Assembly: GCA_964030475.1 (NCBI GenBank)
Contig: CAXIPT010000005.1
Span: 536,132 to 600,131 of the forward strand
Reading direction: 5' to 3'
Source of the DNA: Tethya wilhelma
Taxonomy: Eukaryota > Porifera > Demospongiae > Tethyida > Tethyidae
DNA length: 64,000 bases
Shown here: positions 1-12,371 of the stretch, in pieces
How positions within the stretch are numbered: the stretch's first letter is position 1
Layout of the letters: the number at the start of each line of letters is the position of its first letter
Made by a program: the position numbers and the translations under genes
Notes under the pieces: generated by a model
Told to the model about the DNA's origin: nothing
Database searches by the model: none
Seen by the model: only the letters and a program-made list of their open reading frames with translations

Positions 1-66
<66 letters not shown>
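1..66. repeat. (TG)n microsatellite at left edge
   Basis: A perfect TG dinucleotide run starts at the window edge and ends at about position 66. It lies in sequence downstream of the last visible exon of G1, probably intronic. Confidence 0.95.
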
Positions 67-67
<1 letters not shown>

Positions 68-266
68 TATGTGGAAACTACCATATTATTATAAATATAT
101 ACAATTATACGCATGATTTCAATTGATTTCACTGTATATATGCATGAGTCAGAGTAGTCTACAACAGCGGAACAATCTTACAAGCTACTCATTGCATGAC
201 ATTGTGTGAAACAAACATCATCATTGGTTTCCTGATAATTTCCTTATGCAGACATTAGATTAATAC

Positions 267-834
267 CTGAAACGAAACTTGAACTCTGACTCCTGTGCCA
301 TTTTGAAGATCAACAGAATTGACTCTCAGCGATCGACTGATGTTGGCCACATCTGTTGCTGCAGAACATACAGATCCAAAGCCAACAATAAAAACACAGT
401 CATAGATATCAACTGCTTATAATTAAACACCACACATGCATGCATACATACACACACAATAACAAACTGTTTGACAGCAACACATGATATTATATTCAGC
501 ATACTATGTACACAACATGCATGATCCTTCCAGCCATTCTTACACAGCGGGACAGTTTCAGTGATGGTCCTGGGATCTCCTCTCCCTGCATCGTTGATGG
601 CTGTTACGTTGAACTCAAACATCGTGCAAGTGCCGTTTGAATTCGCTTGCTGCTCTTCGAGAAAGTGGATGGAATAGGATGTTCCACTTGTGACAAATGG
701 ACCAAAATTCCCCTCTGCACCCACGATCACCAGACTGTAGTGGATAGGGACATTGCTCTCAACTCTTTGCCATTCTAGAAAGAGTCCCAGCTGTCTTGGG
801 ACGATTTGTACCCTACTGGGAGGATCGGGTGGAG

Positions 835-875
<41 letters not shown>

Positions 876-2189
876 CAGTTGTGCTAAAGAAAGCTGTCAA
901 GACATTGAAAGACTTCCACAACACATGCCACAATTAAGGAAAGGCAAAGTAGTATTAGCATGGTGCACAATCCTAGCCTTGTTCCCAAACTCGACCCACT
1001 TAGTACCTTACACATAGCCAGCACAACCCTGGTGACCGTGTAGTATACACTTTTTTGCCGCAGGAAAGGCAAAGTAAATGTGACAAAAAAGCTGTACATG
1101 TGTGGGGGATTAAGATCATGTGCATTGGGTAATTTGGTGGGGGAAGTCCAGGAATTCATTATGTGGTCATGGATAAATTATGGCTTTACACCACCTGGTC
1201 CTGAGAGATTTTTATATTTTTACCACCATCTAGCAGATTACTACAGCCTTGTACCCAGGCTCTCTCCCCCTTCCTTTCTGTTAGTGAAAGGTCAGAGGGA
1301 AGAGCCTGGGTATGAGACTAGCAGATTATACCAATAAATTAAGGGTCACTGGAAATGTTTTTGATTGTCACAACATACAACTGTACACAACTGTACGTGT
1401 GAGTTAGACACACAACAAACACACACTCAACCATACATAACTCAAGTAAGTTTTCAGCTCAAATCTGAAAACTTTCCTTATTCTATTTTCTCAATCACTA
1501 ACTGACTCACCAAAAGGGATGATGGAATATGAGGGTCCAGCCAATCCACGTGGCGGTGGTCCTTGGATGAACGCTAAACACTGCACAGAGATCTCCTGCT
1601 GATTGTACTCATCCCTGGCTGCTCTTGTGATGACAATCCTCGACTGGAGATTCGACGGTCCCTCTTGTATAAATATTCCTGTTGCTTCGTACTGTGCGAC
1701 ATTCCCACTGCTAATCTGAGCGCCCTGTATCGACCATATGACAAGATTACCCAATTCTATCGAACAGGAATATGTGATGTTTTCGGTGGAAGTTATTGGT
1801 ATGTATTGGTCCCTTGGAGGTGAAACTGTGATGGTACTGCTGCCTACACAAACACAATAAATATTTCCCTAGTATTTAGCTCCCCCCTAAACATATTTTG
1901 GTAACAAAATTAACCACAGCTACATGCCTACAAACAATAGGGAAATGTTTCCTGTAAATTAGAAAGTTGTTCATTGTGTATTGATTTTAGTGTTTGATAA
2001 TATCCAGGCCTCGTTATGAAGAATTTGGTTCCTGTCCACACTCGCGACGCTGCCTTAAATATAACAGAGGCTATTGCAGGCCAGTCAGTATTCATAGTTT
2101 CTTCGCTTACAAACCAGTCCAAGGTAGAGCCACAGAAAAGATAGCGTCACAGCAGCTGCCATCAGACACCGACTCCCGACAAGATGCAT
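267..2189 (-). CDS. G1: Ig/FN3 cell-surface receptor, 5' part (runs off left edge)
   Basis: The 5' end of a receptor gene on the minus strand. Visible exons are the signal peptide 2111-2189, an Ig-like domain 1511-1843, a first FN3 domain 544-834, and the first half of a second FN3 at 267-358. Splice phases run 1,1,1,0 and join in frame at every junction. The signal peptide starts MHLVGSRC and has the hydrophobic core MAAAVTLSFLWLYLGL, so a start at the second Met (10 codons in) is also possible. The Ig exon has the Cys-Ser-Ile and Leu-Val-Ile-Trp pattern of an Ig fold and a later Val-Gln-Cys. The FN3 exon has the usual Trp and the conserved F-N-V-T-A-x-N strand. The second FN3 half, TM and tail lie outside the window. 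The start codon is shared, on the opposite strand, with G2. The ligand is unknown. A surface-receptor role is inferred from the domains. Confidence 0.75.
2184..2189. promoter_or_regulatory. Shared palindromic start ATGCAT of divergent genes G1 and G2
   Basis: ATGCAT is its own reverse complement, so it supplies ATG-CAT (Met-His) to both strands. Read right it opens the G2 signal peptide, read left the G1 signal peptide. Each open frame continues in phase to a good splice donor (gtatgt at 2290 on plus, gtaagc at 2110 on minus). The promoter elements of each gene would therefore lie within the first exon or intron of the other. If G1 uses its second Met the overlap shrinks but the divergent layout stays. 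Confidence 0.6.
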
Positions 2190-5162
2190 GGCCTCAGTCC
2201 GTCTTTGCCGACACAATGGTTGCTCTTTTCACTACTTCTGCCCTTCTTCTTGGGTTTCAAGGTGGAGGCTTGTCCAGCGAGTAACAATGGTATGTTATTC
2301 TAAATCAATCATGGTGTGTATGGTCTCACATAGTGACATAATTTGCATTCCACAGCAATGGTTTGTAGAGATGCTCTATTTACTATGCGGTTTTATGCTG
2401 TGATAATTAGATCAAATTCTAGTGAATGTACTTAGCCTATTATTTGTGCATGCATGCACGATATTGATACAGGTGTTTCAATTGCTCCAAACTCCCGCGC
2501 AATACCAGTGGGTTCAAATGCCACCTTCACTTGCCACAGCCCAACCAGAACGGTCAAATGGGAAGTGAACAGACTGCAAATCCCTATTGCTGACACATCT
2601 GGTGTCCTGCGACTTAATATACAGTATCACATTGAGATGCCAAATAGATCATGCAACACGTCTACCATTACTTTGACCCCTAACAACATTCATGCAAACA
2701 ATACAGAAATCAAATGTATTTCCCTTCATGATCCGAACGATCATTCAATAGGAGTTGAGAGTGGAATTGCTTATATTCGTTTGTACGGTACGTTTCGTTA
2801 TTGTATATGTAATGACTAAAAATTATGCATTAATTGCAGTTTGAATCCGAAACTGTGGTAGTGCAGTGTACGTACTGTTGATTATGCTTAATTTTATCAC
2901 ACAATGGCCTACGTATGCATGCGTTTCTTTCATCGATTTCTAGGAATCAAAACAGTAGTGGTCTATACTACATATAATTATTATGTGTTTAAATTTTATC
3001 GATGCTAAGCACAATGATTATTGTGAATTTGCATTGTGATGTATAGAATACCCTCAACCTCCGACTGATTTGGTGATAACCAGCTCGGGACTCAATGTGT
3101 CTCTTTCCTGGGAAGCTCCACTCTCTCTGGAGGGAGAGAACATCTCTTACATTGTGGAAGCCACTAACACTCACTCCAGAGAGAGCAGACAGCTGGAGAG
3201 TGACTCTTCTCAGCTAGTGTTTAGAGAAACAGGAGAGAGAAATTGCGCTTTATATGAGTTCGGAGTTCACTCTCTGAACCCCTTCGGACGAAGCATCACT
3301 TTCATCAGTGATGCTATCAGGATACCAACAAGTGAGCTCCAATTAAAACAAATCTTTATTATGTACCATTACCAGCATTACGGTGTCACTGTGTATGTAT
3401 TCTTTGTCAGTGTGTGTACATGTGCATTCAGTTAAACAGACAACCTTAAGCTTTTCCATCAATTTTTTAATTGTTCTAAGTTGGGAAACCTGAAATCAGA
3501 TCACAACAGAAGATTTATCTGACACATATTGTTTTTTGTTTGCATGCAGAACCTTTGACGTTTGCAAGTGCTGGTACTGCAGTCTCTGTTCATGTGGACT
3601 TCATCCATGGTTTATCTGTTACGCTAGCTTTTGAGGTGTGAGTCAGTAAACACAATCAATACATTAATATTGTATCATTGTACTGCGTGTGGAAAGATCT
3701 TGTGGATTATAAAAATCAAGAGATTTCTGTGTATAGCTATCAAATTGAAGGCCCTCTACATGATACTTCAGACTACGTGTATACTGCTGCAGTGCATGCC
3801 AAGATTGCTAAGCAGCTTGTATTGTGTTTCATAATCTTGTGTTGTCATCTTCACATGCAGGCCCCTCACCCTTGTAGTGAGTACTCTGTGCATGCTTATG
3901 ACTTTACGTTTCGAGACAAACTGAGCAACCAAACCATTACATATAGTCGACAAAGCATTCACGATTATGTTACGATTGAGATACCTGGTACCAATACTGA
4001 AGGCACGGATGAAGGTGGTATGCTAATACAACAGAACCGTGTCTACTCGGTGACCATCATTGCCATTAATAGCGCTGGAAGCACAAATTCAGGAGAAGTG
4101 ACAGTTTGTAAGTCAGTGTCTGTGGCAGTGACATAAAGGCAGTGATTGTTTGGTTATAAGGTCTAAACTTTCATATAACAGTTGACTATAGTGTTAATCA
4201 TAGAAATACATTTTAATCACAGAAAGCATTGAAATGCTAATATCACTTATGAGCAACATAACCCCATTTTGTTTCAACATATATACATAATTTACACGCA
4301 TGCACATTGTTAAATACACTGTGTAGACACCACAGGTCTCCAATCATCCTCTGTGGTGTTACAAGCCAACGACACAGCTTCTGTGACTTGTACCTTTGCT
4401 GTTGGATCAGATGCTCTTGGTTGTGAAGTCTCATTCTATGACTCCTCATCAATGGAGCTAATGATGGCTCAGAACATCACTCGTGAACCAACTTCCAATA
4501 CCGTCACCAAGAATACCCCTCTCACAACGTGGCTGGAAGGAAGAAATGCTTCCAGCATCACTGTCCTAACAGCAGGGGTGCTAGTAAATGGGTCAGTAAC
4601 CTCTATTCAAATTGAAGCACAAGTCACGAGTAAGCCAGCCTTTGCAATGTGAAAATCTTTGATCTTCAAAGTACCTTAAAATTTGCTTTTCTAGTGGCAC
4701 TACCTGTGCAAAGCAGTACTGAAGAAACTGTACAAATTGTGACAACTCTTTCAACTATTACACAACCTAATGTGAATTCAGGTATGTGCATTAGCTCTAT
4801 AATATATTATGTATTGTGCAAAAGTTTCAATTTAAGTTGACAATAGACCTAGCATTGTGCATGCATGAAGTTTCACTCTCATTTTACCAATTCAGATTCT
4901 TCTGTGTCGACGTCAGTACCAGCTCTCAACGAAGAAGACTCTATAGGTAAGTTAGTTTTCTTGTTCTTAGGCATAATATTATGATCATTAACAATATTAT
5001 GAGATGGTATAACAATTTTGACTCTAACAATAAATTGTCCATCAACCGACACAGACATCCTCTACATTGTCATTGGCAGTGTAGCAGGAGTACTGCTGGC
5101 CGGCATATGTGTTGTTTCGATATTACTTTTCCTCGTTTGCTTAAAAAGAAGACAAAGAAAAT
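2184..5162 (+). CDS. G2: Ig/FN3 receptor head and TM (tail displaced by rearrangement)
   Basis: Exons: signal peptide 2184-2289; Ig 2473-2787; FN3-a 3047-3331; FN3-b in two exons 3550-3635 and 3861-4107 joined in phase 0; a membrane-proximal Ig-like exon 4327-4629; two Ser/Thr-rich stalk exons 4695-4781 and 4896-4946; TM exon 5055-5162. Every junction is in frame. The TM core is IVIGSVAGVLLAGICVV, followed by a Lys/Arg stop-transfer cluster. The exon ends at gtgagt in phase 1, but the matching tail exon is not next. It lies at 13918-14468, after a second copy of 3702-5216. In this assembly the model would otherwise read through the donor and stop about a dozen codons later. The ancestral gene was almost certainly continuous: head, TM, then the 13918 tail, whose phase fits exactly. 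The open frame at 3678-3855 is intronic, because the flanking exons join without it. Confidence 0.75.
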
Positions 5163-5216
5163 GTGAGTATATGGATCTAACAAAACAGAAGATTCCAAGA
5201 TAATATGCATAATAAT
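3702..5216 (+). repeat. 1515-bp exact direct repeat, copy 1
   Basis: This block recurs at 12372-13886 with a constant offset of 8670. I saw no mismatch when reading the two copies against each other. It starts inside a G2 intron and ends just after the TM exon. It carries the second half of FN3-b, the membrane-proximal Ig-like exon, two stalk exons and the TM exon. To its right the sequence enters, without a splice site, the middle of a different gene's exon (G3). Confidence 0.9.
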
Positions 5217-6126
5217 ACACTATTCTGATCGTAGAGGAGCTTTTGTATGTGACGTGCTAGAGTCATCCCAAGCCACAGGCTGTCTCTTCAATCTCACTGC
5301 TGTTGGTTTGGATGGAAAGATTGCCATCGAAACATTCACAATTCCTGTCACTTCAGAGTCCACACAGTCTAGCCAATGTGGTAATGGCTCCTGTACCATC
5401 AGTAAATGTGATGAGACACAGAGCATCTTGACAAATTATCAGAGCATCAGAGCCTATGCTGTCTTAGAAAATGGGGTCATCAGTAACTTCAGTCAGCCTG
5501 TTGTGCTGATCAATGGTACTAATGAGACAGAATCAGAATATTCAGAGTGCTTTGAAACAAAAGGTATAATGCAATGATCATGTATGCATATACATTGAAT
5601 TAATTTATACATATATGTATTACTGATGGAATCTGTATACTACCTTAGGTTCTGTAGATGCACGTTTGGTAGCTGGTTCAACAGTTGGTGGTATACTTGG
5701 ATTAGGAGTTATAGTAGCAGTTGTTATACTTACTGTGGTGTTACTGCTTGTTTTAGTGAAAAAAGTAAGTTATAGTGGAGCTGAGTGGACATGAAATCTT
5801 TCACTAATAGATAGAGATGGTTTATTGATAATCATAATAATTGCCGTGATACAGGTTAGCAATGTAAGAGTAGTGAAATACAAGAAAAAGGCTAAGACTG
5901 CTGAGTCAGATGGGGATGATTATTGTGATTCTCCAGTATACGTAAGTGTTCAGCTATGACATTGTAGACAAGTCCAAGTCAAGGCAAGTCCACTGACTAA
6001 ATATTGCATGGTCATCTTTTTCTCCAGGAGCAACAAACTATTACTGTTCCAATTAAGGTGTTTAAGACTCGAAATGGTAAAGCCCACATTAAGTTGATGC
6101 TTGAGGAGGTAGAGCTGCTACTTTAA
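5217..6126 (+). pseudogene. G3: 3' fragment of a short-tailed Ig/FN3 receptor
   Basis: A gene end with no beginning. The first exon (5217-5562) is the membrane-proximal Ig-like exon also found in G5 (16766) and G6 (20760). Its 5' edge and splice acceptor are missing because the repeat junction cuts into it. It continues in frame into a TM exon 5649-5764, a small tail exon 5855-5941 with YCDSPVY, and a last exon 6028-6126 ending ELLL-stop. The last exon shares the pattern VPxxVFxxxNGxA and a Lys-Leu strand with G5. Junction phases are 1, 0, 0 as in G5. It was probably the 3' end of a complete receptor before the rearrangement that placed G2 sequence in front of it. As assembled it has no signal peptide. 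Confidence 0.75.
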
Positions 6127-6496
6127 AAGCACTTTCATAGAAGTTAATATGTATTTCTGTAGTTTTTTTTTACATCAGTGGTATTGAAAAACATCAGCTG
6201 TATACATTAATTTTTGTTAGCCTTAGCAAATAATCATGATCAAACGTCCTTACCGAGTATGTTTGCGCATGAGTCACCCTGTATTTACCATCACTTAATT
6301 GCAGCTTATTAAAGAGTTATTAAAGGAAAACGTCAGTGCACTCTGATTGGCTAATTGCCTGGCAGCTAGATCGGATATTACGTAACTCTGCAATACAGGA
6401 AGTATACGGATTGCAGGTGCTCTAGCTACACTGGCAGTGCAAGCGAAATAAATATGCATGGTGCTCTATTAAAATAACTTTCAGAATTTTCTGAAG

Positions 6497-9400
6497 ATGG
6501 AAACTAGACTCAAATGTAACCGTAGAAAGCGCAAGAGACTTGCGGCGCAACCTGCAGTACTAGCAACTGAACTTGTAGGCAGTGAACCCTGTGAAGTCAT
6601 GCCCATGCAGATCACTAAAAGATCAACTAGTAAGGAGCCTTCTTATATGGATGTGACTACTTGGAGTCCCGAAAGTGCCACTTCGGTTCAGCCTCAAGTT
6701 GAATCAGAAACTGCAAGCCTCCGAAACCAAGCTGTGCCAGGTAACAGAACAATGAATATTCTCATCATTATGTAGTCAAATTATCTTGGGGGCTGGGAGG
6801 TCTGCATGAGACTCTTTTGGGAAAGCATCGTTTGTGTGTTTAAAGTATTACCATCTATGGTATTACATATTGGTTTATACTTACAGTTACACCATACTCT
6901 TGTTTATAATCATATGTAGTGACACCAGCATTATGTTTATATTATATTATATTATAGGACATGGCTAGAGTACCGGTAGTCCGTATACTTTCCTATTGCT
7001 TTTGTATTGCAGAATTATGTAATAGACAGTATCTGGATTTTGCCGGTGCTGCATTAAAGTACCGGCACCATTGACTGCAATATATTTAGCTTAGTTTACG
7101 GTGACTGGTACTCTAGCCACAGCGTATATTATATAAGAAGTGATAAAATCATGATGTATACATGGGGGGAGGGAGGGAAAAGCTATATATAAAGTACGTA
7201 CTGAGGTTGAGACCAGACCCAACATTCCCGCATGTGTGTAAGGAAGGGGCTGGCTGTGCCAGACTGTAATCACTTCCAGTGTTGTGTGTAGGTTAACCAT
7301 TACAACACCTTATAATACACTGGTGTGGCAATTGCCTAGCTCAGAAAAGGTGCATTTGCTATTAAGAGCCAAGATTTCTGTCAACAGGAGCTCATGAACA
7401 AAGGAGCGAAATAACCGAGTACAGTAACACACGTTCCAGACATCGTAATTGGTTTTGCTGAAAGTGCTTCCTTATATGGATACACAAAGGGCTTGCTGAA
7501 GTAAGCAAAACCAAACCGCTACAAGCATGGGCAGTGCTTGCCTAAGTACTGTTGGTACAAAACGCAAAACAGAACACTTAACACCTAATTAATTAATGTT
7601 CCGTATAATTATGGCAAGAGTTATCCGCTCCTTCGGCCTACGGCCCCCATGAGCTCCTGCTGTCAACCACTGCATGAAACTTGCAGAGGGAGTGTCATGG
7701 TCTCGTGAGTGTAGAAACACAATGCATGATGTTGTACAATTGTTGTTTGCATAGTTTTATTGTAGTATCTATAGTCGATCCTTGAACTACCACACATGCA
7801 TTGTGACTCTTAAACAAACAAAGGTGTGCCACCGTATTCTGACACTCAGTCATAGTCTGAGCAAAGACAAGAGCAAGAAAAGGCAATTTTAAGGGCTGTT
7901 TGTCGTTGTGGTGTACCGGTGCTATGACTGCGTACAGTGAATAAAACTTTGTGCTCTTCGAAGATTTCAATAATTTGTCAACCACTTCTGTTTGTGCCAC
8001 TTTCATCTGTCAGTGTCAGGTAGATAGATCTATACAGCCTAGCTCTACGTTAATAAATGTTCCACGGAAGATGAGTGCCTAAAGTGACATCAGTTTGAGC
8101 TCCAACGACTGCCATATTCCAAGGTTCTTTGCTCTTTACATTACAACTAGTACAGTCGATAGGGAAAAATATGTGTGGGTGCAAAAATTTTCAATGTAAT
8201 GTGACATTTTTCTCCATGTAAATGTCACAATACAAAAGCGGCGGCACAACTTTTGTCATTCACGTGATGTTTGGTACCAGGCTTTCCCCCCGCTAAAATA
8301 AATAAATTAAGGGGAAAACCTGGGAACAAAGCTAACACAATCATATTAATTATTGTAGCATTTTTAGATGGCGTAATACGTTCCCATATCATGCTCTAGC
8401 TCTCCTTATGAGTTTTAGCTGCTAGGGCATTGCTATTGCATGTACATCACATGACTGATGTATAGCCTTGTATACAAATTAGTTATCACAGATACCGTAT
8501 ATATAGCTGGAAATATTGATGGTGAAAAAATGTGACAGTTTGCTCTGCAGAACGTACAATAAAAATATTGACAAATTTAAATTTGACAATAATTATTTGT
8601 GCTTGTGCATAGTACATGCATAATATTATTATAAATTATGGTGGCCATAATATTGGTGGGTTTAAATTTGACGATTTGGACTTTGGCCGTCAAACTGTCA
8701 AATTAAATCTATAGAGTGCTTTCATATGACATCAGTTGTGTACAGATGAATATGTAAATTAGTAAATGAATATGCAAATAAGTGCTTGTGATAGGGAGAA
8801 ATGTATGGGAGAATTCTGTTCTGCTACTTAACGTTTACAGCGCTCAACAATCGGTTTATATGTAGTGGCTTACAAGGCAGTAGTGTCAAAAATCACCTGA
8901 AAGCAAGCTTTTGTTGCATCCAGACTTGAAGGCTTTCTCCCATACATTCAGTACTTTAGCTGTACACCAGAAGGCAGCTGCTACATGAACCACGCCCCAA
9001 AAATTGCGTAGAATGAGGTAAATGCAAACACTCTATTAATATTTCTGGCTATACGCGGGTGACTGGTTATGCAGATGGAGATCCCCTTAATTTGTGTGTA
9101 AGGTGTGTAAGGTGTGTGACTATAGTAACCATAACAGCATGCAGGAAAGTTTCAGTGGTCAATAACTACTAGTGTGAATTCATATCAATCTGCAAAGGTT
9201 TTATTCACATACAGTGAAACCTCCAAACAAATTTAAGGATACTTTGGAGATAGTATAAATTCATCTTGTTTTTCATTTTGTAGGAGGTTCTGTTTGTATT
9301 GCTACAATATATATATATAGGGAATTGGAATTTTGGAAACCAAGAATTGTCCCTTGTTGAGAGGTTTCAATACTAGAATCTCCCTATCTCAGAGGGTCCA

Positions 9401-11285
9401 CTATTGGAGGTTTTTATGTAAAATAATTCTCCATAACATGTATTATACATATGCATAGGTCATCATCATTATATATAATTATTCACAACTGATGTGTATT
9501 TCTCCATATAGCTGATGATCATCGCCTTCATATTCAGGACCTGAAAAATGTGAGAAAGGTCCTTTTTCCTGCTCAAATAAAATGGTATCATATTGGTATA
9601 GAGCTAGGCATGGATCCTAACCGTCTAGATACAATCAGAAGTAGGAACCCTTTCAACGACCCTACTGACTGTCTAACTGACATGATTAAAGAATATCTCA
9701 AAGGCTCCTACCCTAGGCCATGCTGGGAATCATTGGCTTATGCCCTCAAGCAAGATACTGTTGCTGAAAGAGTAATGGCTGAACATATTGAGCAAACTTA
9801 TCTCAAGTTAGATGAGGATAGTCTAAGTATGCAGATTGAGCATGCAAATACACCTCCAGACCAAAGTGACTCCTGTAGCTCTAAATCCATTTCATCTCCC
9901 ACAGTGTCTATGACAACTGATTTATTGCAATGTATCACAGAGAGCAATAGCTCTGCTTCTCATTCAGTGAAGGACAAAACATTTAAGTGCTTATGTGGAG
10001 GGTGTAGTCTCACCAAATATCTTACACAGGGGTGTCCCAATGAACAAATGGAAAGTAAACAGTACCCCTACCTCAATACAAAAGGTCTTAGCAAACCTGA
10101 GAGAATAGATTTAGAGGCAAGATTGGATTGTGAGCTGAAAAAAATACGACTGAGTTTTGCTAATTTGTCTCAATCAATAATTAAATCATTAAAGTCACAT
10201 AAAATAACACCAATTGAAATAGCAACTTGTGCTCTTGGTATCAGGAAGTTTTCTGAGAGAGAAAAGAGTGCCTTATTCAAATCACAATCAGTTGATGAAA
10301 TCTTTTTCACGCTCTTATCTTATGTAACTTTTTTTAACTATGAATTGCTAGAATTCATTGTTGAAAATTTGGGCAAAGCAAATGATTGTGCTGCATTGGA
10401 GACCTACAAGACTGAATTTAAGATATTTTGTAAACGTAGTGTTTTTGAAGTCCCGCCAGATATCTACAGAAATACTAATGGCTGTGAATTACCTGAAGAT
10501 TGCAAATCTTATTCTGTAAAATTGGAAGGAGAATGGAAAATGACCGTTGGAGATGTGAAATATGTACAAAGAAAAATTGCTCTCATGTTTGATATTCGGC
10601 CATCAAATTTACTACTTTGTTCGGTTCATGAAGGGTGTGTAAAACTAGAGTTTTCCCTTCCATTGGAAGTTTACAACAGGATATTACCACTCACTAAAGC
10701 TCAAATTCTTGAACTTAAAAATTATGTTATGGCTGAGCGTCTATCAGAGACAGTACATGACAATGATATGCAAGTAAGTGTCTCAAATATGATAGCAACT
10801 AACATTGAGTTCAATTTAACTTGAGTCTTAAAATTAATATCATAATATGGCATGTGCTATTTTTGCAGTCGGCTAACAGGTATGATCCATGGCCATTTGT
10901 GGAGACTGTTGATATAGAAATAAATGCTCACAGTGATCGTCCCACATCATGTAAGCTGATCAAAATTTGTATTATTAATTTGTTTTGCATCATCTAATTC
11001 TATGATTATCAGATTATCAAGTTCTGTGTTTTGAACCCATATGCAGTGAGTGAAATATGTGAATCTACTCAGTCAATACAACATGATCTTTCCATCCAAA
11101 GTCCTCATGTGAACAGATATTCTATTGGTGTTAAATCAGAATCACGTATTTGGAGTGCTACAAGAGTATCATGTAAGGTATGTTTCCATGAGGTTACATT
11201 AACTGTTACAATTATTGTTGTACCCTACAAAAGCCTCATTTTCCCCTTGGCTACTATGCATGTGTAGTGAGTATCTAGTTTGTGT

Positions 11286-11321
<36 letters not shown>

Positions 11322-12371
11322 TTCATAGAATTGTTATGTCAGTACTGTACAGTTGCCTGCACATGCATCTAGATCACCAAGGAGCACAAAGCATGCAAAC
11401 CATGCTTCTTGTGTATGGACTTATTTGTAAAAAAAATTTCATATGTATAACAGAGGCGTTCCTTACTTGGCTCAATTGCTGGAAGCTGCTGTATTGCTCT
11501 AATTATCTTCATAAGCTGCATCATTGTTGTGTCATTATATGCACCATCCTCACCATCCTCAATGTTAACCTCAACAACACCAGAAACCTTAAGAAGTTCA
11601 GAAACCTTAACAACATCTGAACCCCCAACAACTTTACCAACTATGTCATCAACCACACAGACCAAGTTTCAAAGTAAGTATAAAACGAAGAGTTTCCTGC
11701 GGGCAAGTTGTCCTAGACTGCATAATATTAAGTGACACACGAAAATTATGCCCTGAATCATAGCCATAGAAAAGCATTCATTGATCACTCTTCTTTTCCC
11801 ATAACTGTAAAGAATTATCAATGCTGATGCAATAATTTTACTGAATATAATTGTTATCGGTACTTTACTTCCTTCTGTATATGAACTTTATTTCTCCTCT
11901 TCCTCCTGCACTATATAGCATCAGAACCTTCTGTTCTTGTGTGGCCAGATCAAAACTTTACTGTGTATGTTGAGTCCAGTCAGAACATTACATATTTGTG
12001 CTCTGTTGAAGAAGGGGCACAACCCATTTGGAATGTGAGGTGCACCCATACTGGGTGTATTACTATTCAGTTTCATACGTCTACTAATGGATACAAGAGA
12101 TGGTTTGCAATGGAACTTGAGGCTGATAATCAGTCGACTTTGATAGTGAGGGAAGAAGCACGGAGAGAAGGAAATTGGGAGATTTTCTGCATTTCTCATT
12201 CACTTAGTGGAACTCAGCTGTTCCCTCCTATTAGCCACCATTACTATATTATGACGTATGGTATGTGTTAAAAATTACTAACTACATTTTGAACACCGCT
12301 TTCATTTAATTCTATATGTGTGTGCCTATACAGGTCCATTAGCTGATCCGACTAATCTGGAACTGGCTAAA
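6497..12371 (+). CDS. G4: Death-domain, signal-anchor, Ig/FN3 membrane protein
   Basis: Exons 6497-6740, 9512-10773, 10869-10950, 11047-11177, 11454-11673, 11919-12260 and 12334 onward join in frame at all six junctions. The N-terminus has a basic RRKRKR stretch and no signal peptide. Residues about 85-180 are a Death domain (IGIELGMDPNRLDTIR, later CWESLAYALKQDTVAE). Residues about 240-495 are a Cys-containing helical module (GCxLTKYLTQGCP, then YLNTKGLSKPE, FFNYELLEFIVE, FCKRSVFEVPPDIY). About residue 577 begins a single hydrophobic helix (LLGSIAGSCCIALIIFISC) with Arg-Arg before it, then a Ser/Thr/Pro-rich stalk and an Ig domain nearly identical to that of G6. The predicted topology is Death domain in the cytosol, Ig outside (type II). 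The FN3 exon is cut at 12371 by the second copy of the 1515-bp repeat. Intron 1 is 2.8 kb. Confidence 0.72.
6741..9511 (+). other. G4 intron 1 with inverted-repeat elements
   Basis: No coding sequence recognised in this 2.77-kb intron. It holds three inverted-repeat structures. One is 6958-7121, with arms GGCTAGAGTACCGG and its imperfect complement around two internal copies of a CCGG-containing arm. One is about 7364-7667, with arms around GTCAACAGGAGCTCATG. One is 8493 to about 8715, a copy of the element at 55711. These look like small non-autonomous DNA transposons. Confidence 0.6.
8493..8715 (-). mobile_element. Small inverted-repeat element, family B, copy 1
   Basis: Reads as a diverged reverse complement of 55711-55924. 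Shared landmarks are TACCGTAT at one end, GGAAATATTGA next to it, TTTGCTCTGCAGAACGTA, repeated AAATTTAAATTTGAC blocks, and a final GACTTTGG...CAAACTGTCAAATTAAA. The second terminal repeat is missing or decayed here. No coding capacity. Confidence 0.6.
9512..10773 (+). CDS. G4 exon 2: Death domain plus helical module
   Basis: A single 1262-nt exon carries the Death domain and the whole downstream module. It enters in phase 1 (acceptor ttctccatatag) and leaves in phase 0 (donor gtaagt at 10774). Death-domain signs are the helix-1 LKNVRKVLFPAQIKW, then WYHIGIELG, LDTIR, MIKEYLKGS and WESLAYAL. The module after it has alternating helices and a later beta-rich part (SVKLEGEWKMTVGDVKYVQR, then a hydrophobic VHEGCVKLEFSLP). 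I recall similar tandem modules in predicted sponge proteins but cannot verify that here. Death domains usually make homotypic contacts with adaptor proteins, so a signalling role is likely but not shown. Confidence 0.8.
11454..11673 (+). CDS. G4 exon 5: signal-anchor TM and Ser/Thr stalk
   Basis: Acceptor tataacag at 11446-11453, donor gtaagt at 11674, entering phase 0 and leaving phase 1. It encodes Arg-Arg, about 25 hydrophobic residues, then about 40 residues dominated by Ser, Thr and Pro. This exon is the physical link between the intracellular Death domain and the extracellular Ig exon at 11919. It replaces the signal-peptide exon found at the same place in G5 and G6, and leaves the same phase. 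Confidence 0.75.

Noticed and set aside
3678..3860. Open frame before the FN3-b second half, considered as an exon
   Set aside because: Exon 3550-3635 ends in phase 0 and joins exon 3861 in phase 0 exactly as in the paralogues. The open stretch is intron sequence. Its reuse in the chimera at 12334-12777 is treated separately.
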